From Thelephora terrestris (Eukaryota > Basidiomycota > Agaricomycetes > Thelephorales > Thelephoraceae), in NCBI GenBank assembly GCA_015956445.1, contig WIUZ02000004.1, forward strand, positions 1,426,001 to 1,490,000: a stretch of 64,000 bases of DNA, written 5' to 3'. Made by a program: the position numbers and the translations under genes. Under the pieces are notes generated by a model. The model was not told the origin of the DNA, did no database searches, and saw only the letters and a program-made list of their open reading frames with translations. Positions 32,291-43,566 of this stretch are shown here, in pieces (positions within the stretch are counted from its first letter, which is position 1; every line of letters begins with the position of its first letter).

Positions 32291-33287
32291 ATGGCGCCAT
32301 TCGACAGGGCCAAGAAACCATACTCAGTTCGCTACATATCCAATACTCGCAGTGGCGGCTTTAACTAATCGATTATTCAGCGACCTTCATCGCGAGCCGG
32401 AGACGGCGCGTGGCAGCACGACCTGCATGAAAAGGCCGCACCCGCCCCTCACAGGTCCCTAGCTGTAAACCAGGCCTTAGACGAAAACAACCGCATTATG
32501 GTCAAAAACCTCCATTACGAATTGACACCGAAGGATTTGATGGTTTGCAGTGGTCCCCCCTTTCCCGAATGTTACTCATGCCATGTCCAGTCGGTATTTG
32601 GTAACGTTGGCACGCTCGTTCGCGAGCCTCAGATCAGGGTACGAAGCCATCCGAATGAACAAGTACCCTGAAAGACCCTGCCGACCTCGATTCGCATTTC
32701 GTTCCCTTTAAAGTACGACCGTAGTGGACGCTCCTCCGGAGTCGCAATCATCACATACGAGACCCCCGAAGAGGCTTCTCAGGCTATCGCCCGTTTCAAT
32801 GGGGCGACTGCAAACGGTACGCGTTTCACCCCACTCAAGTTCGGTGCCGTCTGACGCTCGATAGGTCAAATGATGACCGTAGAATATGCTCCAATCCCCA
32901 CGAAGCCCAAGCGTCGTTCCGTGAGCGCGCCAACGTCACTAATTGACAGGATTTCAAAGCCTCCCTTGTTGGAGAGGCTCGGAGACTCTAAGAAAACAGC
33001 AGAACCAACTGCCCCGTGAGCAATATGATCGTCGAAACCACAGATTTGCCTCCTTACACCTTTTCAGGCGTAAACCGCGAGGTGGAGGACCAACCCGCAC
33101 CAAAGGCATGAGGCCACCCCGTCCAGGCCCGAAAAAACCCAAGACTGCAGAAGAATTGGACAAAGAATTGGACTCGTTCATGCACGACGATCCCAAGCCG
33201 AAGTCAGCCGGAAAGGAGGGTGAGGTTGCCGTCACCACATCCCCATCTCAGACAAGGGCCGACGAGGATGTTGAAATGGCGACTTGA
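32291..33287 (+). CDS. ALY/REF (Yra1) mRNA export adaptor
   Basis: RNA-binding subunit of TREX that hands spliced mRNA to the Mex67 export receptor, in the nucleus. Six exons (32291-32326, 32381-32542, 32591-32638, 32714-32816, 32865-33015, 33068-33287) give 239 aa. The first exon is only 12 codons (MAPFDRAKKPYS). The RRM runs from NRIMVKNLHYEL (RNP2) to SGRSSGVAIITYE (RNP1), with FGNVGTLVREPQI between. C-terminal to it are SLIDRISKPPLLERL, an Arg/Gly stretch (RKPRGGGPTRTKGMRPP) and the conserved motif PGPKKPKTAEELDKELDSFM, which in Yra1 binds Mex67 and the Sub2 helicase. A 29-nt stretch, 32921-32949, looks like an intron but is too short and breaks a conserved reading, so it is kept as coding. 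Confidence 0.92.
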
Positions 33288-33387
33288 AATATTTTCATTG
33301 CTTGGGGGATGCATCGTTCTTACGTTTTGCTATAACATACATCTCTGGTCCTATTGTAATCTATTGCAAACATCACTTACAAACCCG

Positions 33388-34176
33388 ATGTTCCTTCTCT
33401 CCCACCGTCATGTTCTCAATCGATCGTGTGCTCTAGCGGCTCACCGCCTTGGTGCATTTCATGTGAGCGCATCTGTGTCGTCGCTTCCCATTCCCCCTGC
33501 CCTGTCCAGCCTAGAAAATAAGTCAGACACCGTCGGCGCGCGTGAATGGCTAAACGTGTTCAGAAATGCGACCGTTACCCGAGACCTGGTGGAACTGAGC
33601 TTCGCTCGAAGTTCTGGGCCTGGCGGCCAGGTGCGTGCATCACTCCTCGTGCGCCGTAATGTCTCATCTCAGGTATTTGCCTTTGATGCTCCACAGAACG
33701 TCAACAAGGTCAATACGAAAGCGACAGTGCGATGTCAAATTGATGCGAAATGGGTTCCTCTGTGGGCTCGATCGGAATTGCGCAAATCAGTGGGTGGTTT
33801 GCTGCATTGAGCTTTTCCTATACTGAGGGATCCGCCTGGGCTACGTATCTAGCCGTATTTCGTTGCGTCAACTAACTCGCTTCTCGTAACTTCGTCTGTC
33901 CATCGATCGCAAGCTCAAAACGTGGAAGAGAGTCTGCGTAAGGTTTGTTGTCGTCCGCGCAGTACCACTCAAAGACCTCACATTGCCATGCAGTTGCACC
34001 AGTGCGTGCTCTCAGCTTCGTCAGTCGCCATAAAGAACGACCCGTCCGCGGAGCAAGTGAAAAAAGTCGAGGGCCTCAAACGTGCGGAGAACGCGAGGCG
34101 CAGGGCAGACAAGGACAAACGGAGCCAAGTCAAAAAATCACGAACAGCTGGGTCGAGGGGAAGCGCGTGGGATTGA
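33388..34176 (+). CDS. mitochondrial ICT1-like peptidyl-tRNA hydrolase (RF-1 domain)
   Basis: Codon-independent release factor that frees peptides from stalled mitochondrial ribosomes. Four exons (33388-33630, 33697-33789, 33853-33942, 33994-34176) give 202 aa. The start MFLLSHRHVLNRSCALAAHR is Arg-rich without acidic residues, fitting a mitochondrial presequence. The domain has VELSFARSSGPGGQNVNKVN with the catalytic GGQ at 79-81; the intron falls right after the Gln codon. RCQIDAKWVPLWARSELRKS follows. The C-terminal helix is strongly basic (RAENARRRADKDKRSQVKKS), as in ICT1/Pth4 proteins, where it enters the mRNA channel. It lies 100 bp after ALY/REF on the same strand. Confidence 0.9.
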
Positions 34177-34412
34177 CGTCGGAAGAGGGGTATCAACCAT
34201 AAGGTCGTTTGCGGTTCACTCTGCACGTTTGGTCTTACTACAAACCTAATAAACCATCGTGGTGAGACAAACACTGTATTGCATACGGTGAGGAGGATGG
34301 GGGGTGCTGAAACAACAGAAAACGCAAGACGCGAGACGAACACTACAGATGTCCAGGCCAAAGGAAGTTGGCATACATGGATGACGTGGGGGAACGGACG
34401 GTACACACCGAA

Positions 34413-35804
34413 TTACACATACACCAGGATAGCGCCTTCGGACCGATCCGGTTTCCAAACACCAGAAATAAGGTTGGTCTTATGGGTCCTCCCACACCCA
34501 GAGACGGGGCAAGGCCACTCATGCACCCGTTCCACCTTGGGTTCCTCCGCATTCTGCTTCTGTTTCCCCTTGGATTGCGACGCGGTGGTCGATACAACCC
34601 TACCAGATCGTAGCCGCCGCAAGGTATTGCCAAACAAGGACCCTCCACTTCCGTCTGGCGCAGAATCCTGTGGCTCCCCAACCGCCTTTTCCTTCCCTTT
34701 CCCAGAGTTTTCCGTTGTGGATTCATCGCCGTCTTCTTGGCCGTCAGGAGGTCTCATCGACTCCCTCACGCATTTCCCGTCAAGCATGTGACCGCACCGG
34801 AGACCCCAAAGTCGTTTACTATCTGGGACATTCCCCATGACTAAAGGGTCGAGGCACTTGGCACAAACCAGGACAGTGTCCAGAGTGGATGCAGATGTAC
34901 CAGGAGCTGCGCCGGTTGCGCTCAAGTCCTCTACGTCACTAGATGATGCAAAATCATGTGTAAATCCAGGAGCAACCTTTGGTGGGTGAGTGAAGATGCG
35001 CTTGTATTCTGGTGCACTCTTCGGGATGGATGGAGTTGATTCGGAGAAGCGTCCGAGTCGGTTGTAAGCGCTGGAAAAGAGTGGGAAGAAATCCGGAAAG
35101 GCTGGAAAGCCATCGGGTCCATCATCAAATAGTTCGTCTCGGCTCTCTTCGGAGAGCCCGGGAATTGTGCTGAAAATCGAGTTGGACAATAGACGTACAG
35201 CTCGAGAGCCGCGCCGGGTGTGACGATTTGGGTGACCGGTCTGTTGCTCGTTGTTTGAAGCAATTAGGGCGCCACCAAACCCCATGACGGGAACGTGATG
35301 CGAAGGTGTGGATGATTCGGGGGCATCTTCGTATGTTGGTGTGTGATTCCTCGACCGACCAAGAAGCCTTTCCTCGAAAGCGAATGGCTGGGGACTCGCG
35401 AGGACGATGCCTGATGAGAGCGTGGGAATCTGGTGTGGGGAACGGCGGAAAGTGGGCCTGTGCCGTCTAAAATGGGGAGGAAGCGGTGGCACAGGTGGTA
35501 TTGGAGATGGCCTTGAACGTTGTCGTCGAGGAGGAGGGGATCTGTAACGAGAAAGATCTGCACAAAGATACTCAGTCGAAAAACGAAACTTGAAATCGGA
35601 AGGGAGGCAAAACATACTTGAAGGACCAGGAATGCCTTCCGGGAGGCTGTCGACGTCGATAACGTCGTCCGGGTGCGAGCGGGGGAGTCGCGTTGACGAT
35701 GAGACGAACTGGATTTCATCGTCCTCGAGGAGGTCGACATCAATAATGTCTACACGGTGAACACGTGCTTCGGGAGCCGGCGCTGGCAGAACTGTCGCGG
35801 ACAT
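34413..35804 (-). CDS. RING-like zinc-binding protein, Pro/Ser-rich
   Basis: The likely start is the ATG at 35804 (MSATVLPAPAPEARVHR); the frame stays open to 35906 but upstream sequence looks like leader. One intron (about 35564-35619) removes sequence after GIPGPSS. The N-terminus has two acidic repeats with VDIIDVDLLEDDEIQFVSS and DDVIDVDSLPEG, resembling SUMO-interacting motifs (hydrophobic core next to acids). The C-terminal third has VCAKCLDPL, then LWGLRCGHMLDGKCV, and after a Lys/Ser-rich insert HEWPCPVSGCGRTH. The spacing is C-x2-C...C-x-H-x4-C...C-x4-C, close to but not a standard RING. SIM-like repeats plus a RING-like domain recall SUMO-targeted ubiquitin ligases, but this is inference. 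Confidence 0.7.
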   Translation of the reverse strand: MSATVLPAPAPEARVHRVDIIDVDLLEDDEIQFVSSSTRLPRSHPDDVIDVDSLPEGIPGPSSMFCLPSDFKFRFSTEYLCADLSRYRSPPPRRQRSRPSPIPPVPPLPPHFRRHRPTFRRSPHQIPTLSSGIVLASPQPFAFEERLLGRSRNHTPTYEDAPESSTPSHHVPVMGFGGALIASNNEQQTGHPNRHTRRGSRAVRLLSNSIFSTIPGLSEESRDELFDDGPDGFPAFPDFFPLFSSAYNRLGRFSESTPSIPKSAPEYKRIFTHPPKVAPGFTHDFASSSDVEDLSATGAAPGTSASTLDTVLVCAKCLDPLVMGNVPDSKRLWGLRCGHMLDGKCVRESMRPPDGQEDGDESTTENSGKGKEKAVGEPQDSAPDGSGGSLFGNTLRRLRSGRVVSTTASQSKGKQKQNAEEPKVERVHEWPCPVSGCGRTHKTNLISGVWKPDRSEGAILVYV

Positions 35805-36037
35805 CGTCAAAGCCACGGTGAAGGTGAGAGGAGATGAATGTAGTTGCGGCCAGAGTTCGAAGAGAAAACGGTCTCTGGTGGGTAGCGAGGGTGGACTGAG
35901 GGTCAAGCGCCGCTTAGTCAGCAGTCAGTCGTCCTGGTCGTCTCATGAATCATGACAATGGCCTCCCACCAGTTCCACCTGTCATCGTAATGCATGTTCG
36001 GTCCTTCTGACTAGTCTCATTTACATTGAAGATACGC

Positions 36038-38588
36038 TCAACCGTGGAATACCACGTCCCAGACTCTTACACAAGCATCTGCCCCAGAGCTCACAAGTTT
36101 GCCTTTCTTCCCATCATCCTCCAACCAGAACACGACGTTCACCCCTCCCAGACCAGCGTTCTTTATCGCGATGTGCTTCGTCGGTTTCTCTACGCTCCAT
36201 ACGTACACGTTGGTGTCGAGCGATCCGGTGGCACAGAACCTGCTGTCGGAAGTCCATTGAATCGAATTGACCCTTGCAGAGTGGAAAGCCCAGGCCGAAG
36301 TGATCAACTGCCAGAACCAAAACAAGTCGGCGGTCGATTCCTTGGCTCTGTGGCGAAATCTCACCTTTTTCTCTTTGACATCAAACGGGAAGACTTTTCC
36401 ACTTGACTGGATGGTGTCAAACTCATATAAGGCGGAGGCAACCCCCATGACTCACGTCGCTTGAGACAACCATTGTGCCGTCAGGTGAAAACCGGATCGC
36501 ACTTATCGGACCTCTGTTGCCTTCCAGCAGCCCGGTCTCCTTCAGCGACTTTCCATCCCAAATGTATAATCTGACCTTCGCATCCTGTGTACTCTCAACG
36601 TTAATCACTTACTTGGTGCCGAAAGGAAGAAAGCAAATACCTCTCCTCCCACGGCCACTAGAGAATCATGGACGTCTATAGCGCTTGGAGTGAAGGAGGT
36701 TGAGAGTTCAGAGATCTTCTGATTATCCCGAACCACCTCCAGTCCATTGATCTCAGCCAATAACACAGATCTATCCCCTCCAACGGCGAGAGACTTCGGT
36801 TGGGACTTTGTTGTGAGCGAAGCTGGGCTGGAAAAAGGTAAAACTAGGGGATATGCCAATTCGATATCCACACGAACGTGAAAGTTGGACCATCGATTTC
36901 TCTCAGGCGATCGTCGAATCCTGCAGAGTAAACCTTCCCATCTTTACTAGAGGAGAGAGACGTCACGAGACTCAAATGACCGTCGCCGCTAATTGGGAAC
37001 GCCTCGCCAGTAGCGGAGAACGAAAACACCTTTCCGCTGGCGGTACCAGCCAAGAAAGTTCCCGACCCGGTTGGAAGGGCCGCAGTCACCGCTTTTTGAG
37101 GAGCCTGTGCACACAACGTTGAGATGGAAGGGCGGGATTCTGGGACTTCATCATACCCGGATTATACGAGATGGTTTGTCTCCCACTCGTTTATCGAAGA
37201 TGTTGAGATCGCTGGACAACGACAGAGAAACGATCTCGTCGCCCTCAGTCCATGTGCCTCCAACCTGTTGGTGATCAACACCTGTGCCCAGCGACCACGA
37301 TGTTACCAGCTTGCTTGCTTCCACGTCCCCTGGGTTCCCTGATTTAGAAATGAACCTCAATTTCTTGGGTGAGTCCGCTCACAGAGTTTTACAGTGCGGT
37401 CAGCGGAGACGGTCATCAAGGTCTTACTATCAGGACTCCATCCGCAGGCTGTCTAATGACCGAAGTCGATCAGAATCGTACGTTAGCAGGGGCGCTATCG
37501 ATACTCACAACAGAGCCTGTGTGGCTATCGCTCGTGATCTCCCTTATCGTCTCCCCAGATGCACCGTTATAGATAAATATTTTGGTGTCGGAGCCAACGC
37601 TAGCGAGATGGTCCCCAGAAGGCGAGAACCTCACATCCTGTACAAACTTGGTGTGTGTTTTTATGGCCTAAAAGAGTTTTCCGTAAGGTCTCTGGAAACA
37701 GATATTACAAAAGGACTCACTGAAGCGTACTTGAACGGCACACCTGGATCACTGGCCCTCAGATCCGATCCAAGCGTCGGGGAGAAAACTGCTCTTACCG
37801 TGGTGAAAGCCGATCGTAGCATCATCCGAACCAGTGGCAGCCCTGAACGGACGTTGACGGCGGATCGAAACGGCATTCAAGGGCTTTGAGTGTCCAATAA
37901 TCTCTCCCGTAGAAGTGCCAGTATCAAACATGAACGCATGGGCAAACCTAGCTCAGATCAGAAGGTTCCATCCATGGCGAGCACTGTTAAAGAGCTGACT
38001 TTTCGCGACCTTCGCCGACGGCGATGATTCTTTTGCTCTCTCCATCCCAGTCTAGGTCGTTGCTAAAACCAACGGCTGTGAATCACCACATCCGCGGATA
38101 ACTGGACGATCAAAACAACATACATCTTCCCGGAGAGGACCCTGTATTCTCCCTTCAAGATTTTATCCTCTCCAATCGTATCCCACACTTTGACTGGATC
38201 AAACAAGTCAACACTACTGCGGTGGTAGATGGGCATCCCAGGCTTACCGGTTCCGGAGGCATCTGCAGAGGCGCAATAATACCCCGTCGGAGAGATCCTG
38301 GCGACAGTGGTATTGTGCACATGCCCTGTGTACACGTATGACGCTGCAGGATCCTAAATCCGATAGAAGTTCGAATCGACTTTCAGAAGAAGAGAAGTTG
38401 AACTACCTTCAAGTCGCGGAGCTGTGAAAGGGATGGGTCAGACTAGATCACATTCAACCGCTCCGCCTTACGATGATTGTCCTGCCATTAGCATACACGA
38501 TCTTATCTTTGCTGCTGCTCAACTTTGTTGATTGTCCCCGGACGGTATTTGGGTTTGCAGGGTAGATCGCAGATTTCGTGAAGGACAT
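36038..38588 (-). CDS. AIP1: actin-interacting protein 1 (AIP1/WDR1), WD40
   Basis: Partner of cofilin that speeds actin filament disassembly in the cytosol and at cortical patches. The start at 38588 gives MSFTKSAIYPANPNTVRGQS, the characteristic N-terminus of the family. Many short exons encode WD repeats: VYTGHVHNTTVARISPTGYY, VKVWDTIGEDKILKGEYR, FMFDTGTSTGEIIGHSKPLN, ATGSDDATIGFHHG, then near the end VNSIQWTSDSRFCATGSLDT, VYVWSVEKPTKHIAIKNAGL and CVRVWDVVFHG before the stop at 36038. Two seven-bladed propellers (about 600 aa) are usual and the span fits that. Not every internal exon was resolved. It diverges from HPM1, with 168 bp between start codons. Confidence 0.9.
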
Positions 38589-38756
38589 CGCTTCAGGTTA
38601 CGTCCGGTAGAGTCCTACGGTTGAATGCGTTGCTGAAGAAGAAGAGATGTAACCACTGAGAGGGTTCCCGAACAGGCTGCGCCCCACGACCATAAATGTA
38701 ATAGCACCCCTGATCGCGGTTGACAGTATGCAGTGGCGTCTTTCACCATCGTCGAC

Positions 38757-40048
38757 ATGTTCAAATTCGACTTCGTCCATGATGACGGGGGTGAGCAGCA
38801 CAATGCCGTTCCCAATCCAAAAGACGAGGTAGACCAACCGGTTCTAACGGAAATATCGCTCATCGAACTGGTGCGTGCCTCGCGATTACGGATACTAAAA
38901 ACTGTGGCATTGATCCCCTTTGCAGTTGGACACCTTGCCCTCCCTCATTTCCTACTCCCCGTTGCAGATACCGTCATCAGGGAACCATCCAGAAATTTAT
39001 CTCTCCCGGCGGGACCTGTTCGACGCGCGATTTCAATTAATTTCGCAGAACGGTACCGAAGAATCAGCCCAGGCAGCTGAAGGACTGAAATTCCTCGACG
39101 CACCCTCAGACCTACTCCCTGGCGTGTACGAAGGCGGCCTGAAAACATGGGAGAGCAGTCTTGATCTCGTGCAAGTCCTGAGCGGTATCAATTTTGAACT
39201 TAGCGGCAAACGCATCTTGGAGGTCGGCTAGAGCCACGTCGTATATGTCGACCCACGAATTGAAAAGCTCGTGTTAGGTTGGTTGCGGAACCGCAATGCC
39301 TTCTGTTTACCTCCTGCGCCAGCTCTTCGCCTTTGATGAATCCAAAAACGCCGGCGAGACTCATCTCTATCTGCAAGACTTCAACCGGTCGGTGCTTGAA
39401 CTGATTACCCTCCCTAATATCCTTCTTGCGTGGTGTAAGTCCCTGGGTTCGCTGCAGCTGACCACGACTCACTGACACACAGACATGTCGCCATCATCCG
39501 CTTCCTATCGGGACGCATTCCAAGCCGGAACCGGAACCGACGTTGGCGAAGGTGCAGAAAATCCTCCGCTCCCCTCGTCGGACCCCGGTGAACCAGGCGA
39601 ATTTCCCATCAATCCAGCACTTGTTGCAGCGTTCCTGCAATCCATCGCTGACAAAAACTTGCACATCCACTTCCTGTGTGGTTCTTGGAGCTCATATAAC
39701 ATTGAGCATCGATTCGACGTAATCTTAACTTCGGAAACCATGTATCAACTGGAAAGCATCCCGGATCTATTGGACGTGTTATGGAAGGCGTATGCTAACC
39801 CACCATCTTTAACCATCGAGACAACGCTTGAAGACACTGTGCGGGAAAAACTATCGTTAGACGGACCGAAATGTTATGTGGCCGGGAAGGCCCTGTATTT
39901 TGGAGTTGGAGGGGGACTGCCTGACTTTATTTCTGGGTTGGAAGATCCGCGGGGCTCAAAATGCCCAAGACGGAATGGGAAATGGCAGGTACTCAGAGAA
40001 CATTCACAAGGGGTAGTCAGAAAGGTATTACAGGTTTTCTGGGATTAG
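38757..40048 (+). CDS. HPM1: protein-histidine N-methyltransferase HPM1/METTL18 family
   Basis: S-adenosylmethionine-dependent enzyme; in yeast and human this family methylates a histidine of ribosomal protein uL3. Four exons (38757-38870, 38926-39222, 39278-39434, 39483-40048) give 377 aa. The start MFKFDFVHDDGG is preferred over 38733 because the family begins with a short F-K-F/N-F motif. Seen: LDAPSDLLPGVYEGGLKTWE, the signature before the fold; SAM-binding RILEVGCGTAMPSVYLL (split by an intron after GAG); acidic post-II HLYLQDFNRSVLELI; and FDVILTSETMYQ. The C-terminus ends VVRKVLQVFWD, as usual for the family. No targeting signal. Confidence 0.92.
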
Positions 40049-40323
40049 GTCGATTATTTATCCTTCCAGAGTTTGTACCTCTGGCTCTCGACGGTGGATA
40101 TACTTTCCCCACGAATGGATTCAGTCTCGTGAGGGGTCGCTGAGTCATCCTTGTGCGAAGTCTGCATGTGATCATCACGTCATGAGCAGATTAAGATGAC
40201 AGGTATTGTACAAAATTGCGGTCTAATCGGTAGTCAACGGTCAAGACTTGCAATGACCAGATGCGAACATAACGAAGGTACGGATGTCAGAAGTCGCCGC
40301 GACTCTGCGAAGTGAAAAATTTC

Positions 40324-43310
40324 TCAGCCATAATTCAGGCCTCCGATAGCATTGGGGTTTGATTGACCAGGAGCTTGACGATTGTCTCTCTGTCTACCAC
40401 TTCTCCCTGTACCTGGAGGAAGAGGGCCGGGGGGACGAGGAGGTAAATGTGCTGGTCTGTTCTGTGCGAGCGCGATCGTTGGAGGGGGAGGTTGATGTGG
40501 ATACCCAGGCGGCGGGTGACCATAGAGGCTGTGTGGGGGAGGATACCCTCTGTGATGTGGTTGCGGGGGTGGCTGAGCAGGTAGCATTGGACCTGGCATA
40601 AACCCAGGCGGGGGTCCTGCGTAAGGGGGCGCAAGGTAGGGGTTAAACCCGTTGATTGGAGGGGGACCTCTGAATTGTCCACCGGGTGGGGGAGGACCGT
40701 GTGGCCCAGGCTTGTCGCGGGGGTAGAAGTTCAGATGGCCAGGATTCGCGCCATTGGGAGGCATCTGTCCGGCAGGTGGCCTTTGTCCTGGTGGCGGCTG
40801 AACAGCTGCCGCTGGTGGTCGTCGACCGCGCTTGTCTAGTTCATGAGATGCTTCATATACCGGTAACCTAATTTGTATGAGGGAGCGATGACGCAGCGAA
40901 TACAAACCAAGTATCAGCGCGTGGAGCGGAAGAAATTGTCAGCTTTCGATATAAAATGATCAAGGGTGAGTGAGAGCGGATCCCCACTTTTTAGGGTCTG
41001 CGGGAAGCGGATCCGTCCAGAAGTAGTCATGGTCCAGCGCTTCGGATGCGGTAATCCTCTCTCTAGGGTTACAGGTTAGGAGTTTGTCAAGCAGGTCGCA
41101 TGTCTCCTTCCCCAGGCTGCAAAAAACCATGAAAACCATGATTCACGGCGAACCCACTGACAACCTACCTCTCATACATGTGCTTCACTCTCCGTGGATA
41201 AGATTCAGAGAACCTCTTTACGCCCTCGCATCCAGGAAGTGCATCATAGTCGGGCCACGTGTGTTGGTTGGGTGTACCACACAATCGCCAAATCTTATCT
41301 AGTTGATCGAGGTCAGAATTCCCAGGAAGGATCGGCTTCCGGGTAAACATCTCTCCAAGAACACAACTATGTTACGCATAAGCAGGCGCGTCGGGAAAGT
41401 ATTTAATGTCACTGACCCTATGCCCCAGATGTCAATCTCTGCGCCATATTGTCTTGCACCCAGGAGCAACTCAGGCGGACGATACCACCTTGTAACGACG
41501 CAGTTTGTATACCTCCTTTGGGAGCCAGATTCCGTCACGACGGATGGGTCAAACGTTCGCGCAAGGCCGAAGTCCGCAATCTTCAACGAACCATCATTGG
41601 AGATAAGCAAGTTAGCTGCCTTCATGTCACGATGTAAGATGTGGTTCTTGGAAGCATGAGTATCCGAGGGACAAACATGAGCGCAAAGAACATACCCGGT
41701 GCATATATTCGGTGCCCTCCATCAGCTGACGCATGTAGAGCTTTATGTGACTTGGGGAAAGTTTGACGCGTTCGTTTTCCAACAGGCCAGCAAGATCATG
41801 ATCCATGTATGGAAAGACCATGTATACAGAAACGGGAGAACCCTTGCCTGGAGTGATTGGCGAAGGTTCCAGTAGTGACCAGAGCAGTCAAGAATACCGA
41901 CTGACCTCGAACGACGACCATATCAACTATGTTGATGACGCATGGGTGTTTGAGAGCCTTGAGGATCTTGATTTCTCGGAGGGCAGTGACAGGTATACCT
42001 TCCTTCTCGTTGTGCATGAGAATCCTCTTGAGGGCCGCTACCTTTCCCGTAGTTTTCTGGATCGCTTTATGGACCTCACTGGTAAATGGTCAGAACGGGG
42101 ATGGGATGTTGGGGTAGAGTTATTACCCAAATGTTCCTTCTCCTAGCTTGGTCGTGATGTCATAATCGTGGATTGAACCACAGCCAGAGAATGTGCGACC
42201 GTAAGCCAGCTCTTCTTCCTTACGAGAGCGCCGCATACGTTCTGAACGTTTCGATGGCGGTGGGGGAAGTGGATCGCCAACTTTTTGTTCGGACTTTGGT
42301 ACGTGTTTGACGGCCTGCGCAGAATCAAGTAGTGGAGGAGACCGGCTGAGCTTAGGAGTGACTGGTTTCTTTGAAGGGACAGAGAAGGATATTGGTTGAT
42401 GCCCTGGGGGCAAGGATCGCTCGGGAGGGGGTGGTGGTGGTGGATCGGAGGGTGGCGGTGGAGGGGAATGGAGGCCGTACGGCGCATCATGAGGAGGGCG
42501 GGGAGGAGTTGCAACATAATCCATTCTAGGAGATCTAAGCAGAGCCGGCGAAGGAGACCGTGGTCGGTACTCATATGACGGCCTCCAAGAATCTCCATCG
42601 GAACGGTCGTAACGAAGTGGCGGTAGGTCGTCTGGACGGTAGTATCTGTCGCGGGTTTGATATCGAGAATAGTGGTCCCCTCCCCTATCCCAGGTGGATC
42701 TCCGCACGTCATGCGGAGAGAGGTTCGGTCGCGGCGGCAAACGGTGCTTGGGGGAAGTCGAGCGGGATCTATCTGAAAGCGGAGACCGCGTCTTGTCATA
42801 GTCTCGGCGATCAGGGGGCCGTTGTGCACGACCAGACTGCCGGTCTCGATCGTAAGAAGGTTCGTAGGAATCGCCTCTGTACTGACGGCCGCGTCTTTCA
42901 CCAGTCTGAGGGTAGGAGGGTCGATAATGGGTTGAGTCACGGCCGCGCGGTCTACGGTCCTTGGAGTGTCCGGTTCTGAGATCCCCCTCTTGTAGCCTGA
43001 TTTGAGTGTCCGGCGACCTTTCGTAAATAACCTTATCTCGGGATTGGACAGAGGTAGAGGGGATTGAGGAAGGTTCGTCCTGTTTCCTCCTGAACGGGAA
43101 GGCGACTTTTGACTCGAATTTGGAGTTCGAGGCAGTGTTCTTCGACGCTACAGATGAAGGAGACCCATTGCCATCGTACGAAGGTTGCGTGACGGCGTCA
43201 TCGAGTTCACCTTCCTCTGGGGAGGAAGTCACCAACCGCTTGCTCGGCCGTAGACCTTCTGGTGAGGCTGACGCAGTACGTTTCGGCGGTGGTGGCGGAG
43301 ACAGTGACAT
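40324..43310 (-). CDS. BUR1: BUR1/SGV1-type cyclin-dependent kinase (CDK9 family)
   Basis: P-TEFb-like kinase that phosphorylates RNA polymerase II and Spt5 during elongation. Exon 1 (about 42124-43310) encodes a ~340-residue Arg/Ser/Pro-rich region and ends in the glycine loop KLGEGTFG. The kinase follows: [11 protein letters not shown] (PITALRE-type cyclin-binding helix), [36 protein letters not shown]-loop [38 protein letters not shown], and [20 protein letters not shown]. The C-terminal ~190 residues are Pro/Gly-rich ([17 protein letters not shown] and similar) up to the stop at 40324. The [20 protein letters not shown] context matches the Bur1 branch rather than CTK1/CDK12. Its 5' end faces SRE1 across 256 bp. 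Confidence 0.9.
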
Positions 43311-43566
43311 TTTACGTGGGGGCTGGGCGCTGGATCCGATATCCAGGCGGCCAGCGTCGAGGCAGAGGGGAAACCGTAGGTCGGAGGGTTTTCACCGAAA
43401 AGTGGCAGAGCCGGTGCAAGAGTTTTGCTTATGTAATTGAATCACCAAATTTGGCAGGAGGAGAGAATGTGGGAGTAGATTTCCATTTCGAGAAAGTCAC
43501 GCCATTGACGATTGTCGACCCATTCCTTGACTTGCTCAAAGCCTCTGGAGAGCTGCGCTACTCGCC

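Noticed and set aside
32921-32949. Apparent 29-nt intron (gtgagc...gacag) in ALY/REF
   Set aside because: Shorter than any other intron here, and reading through gives the conserved SLIDRISKPPLLERL.
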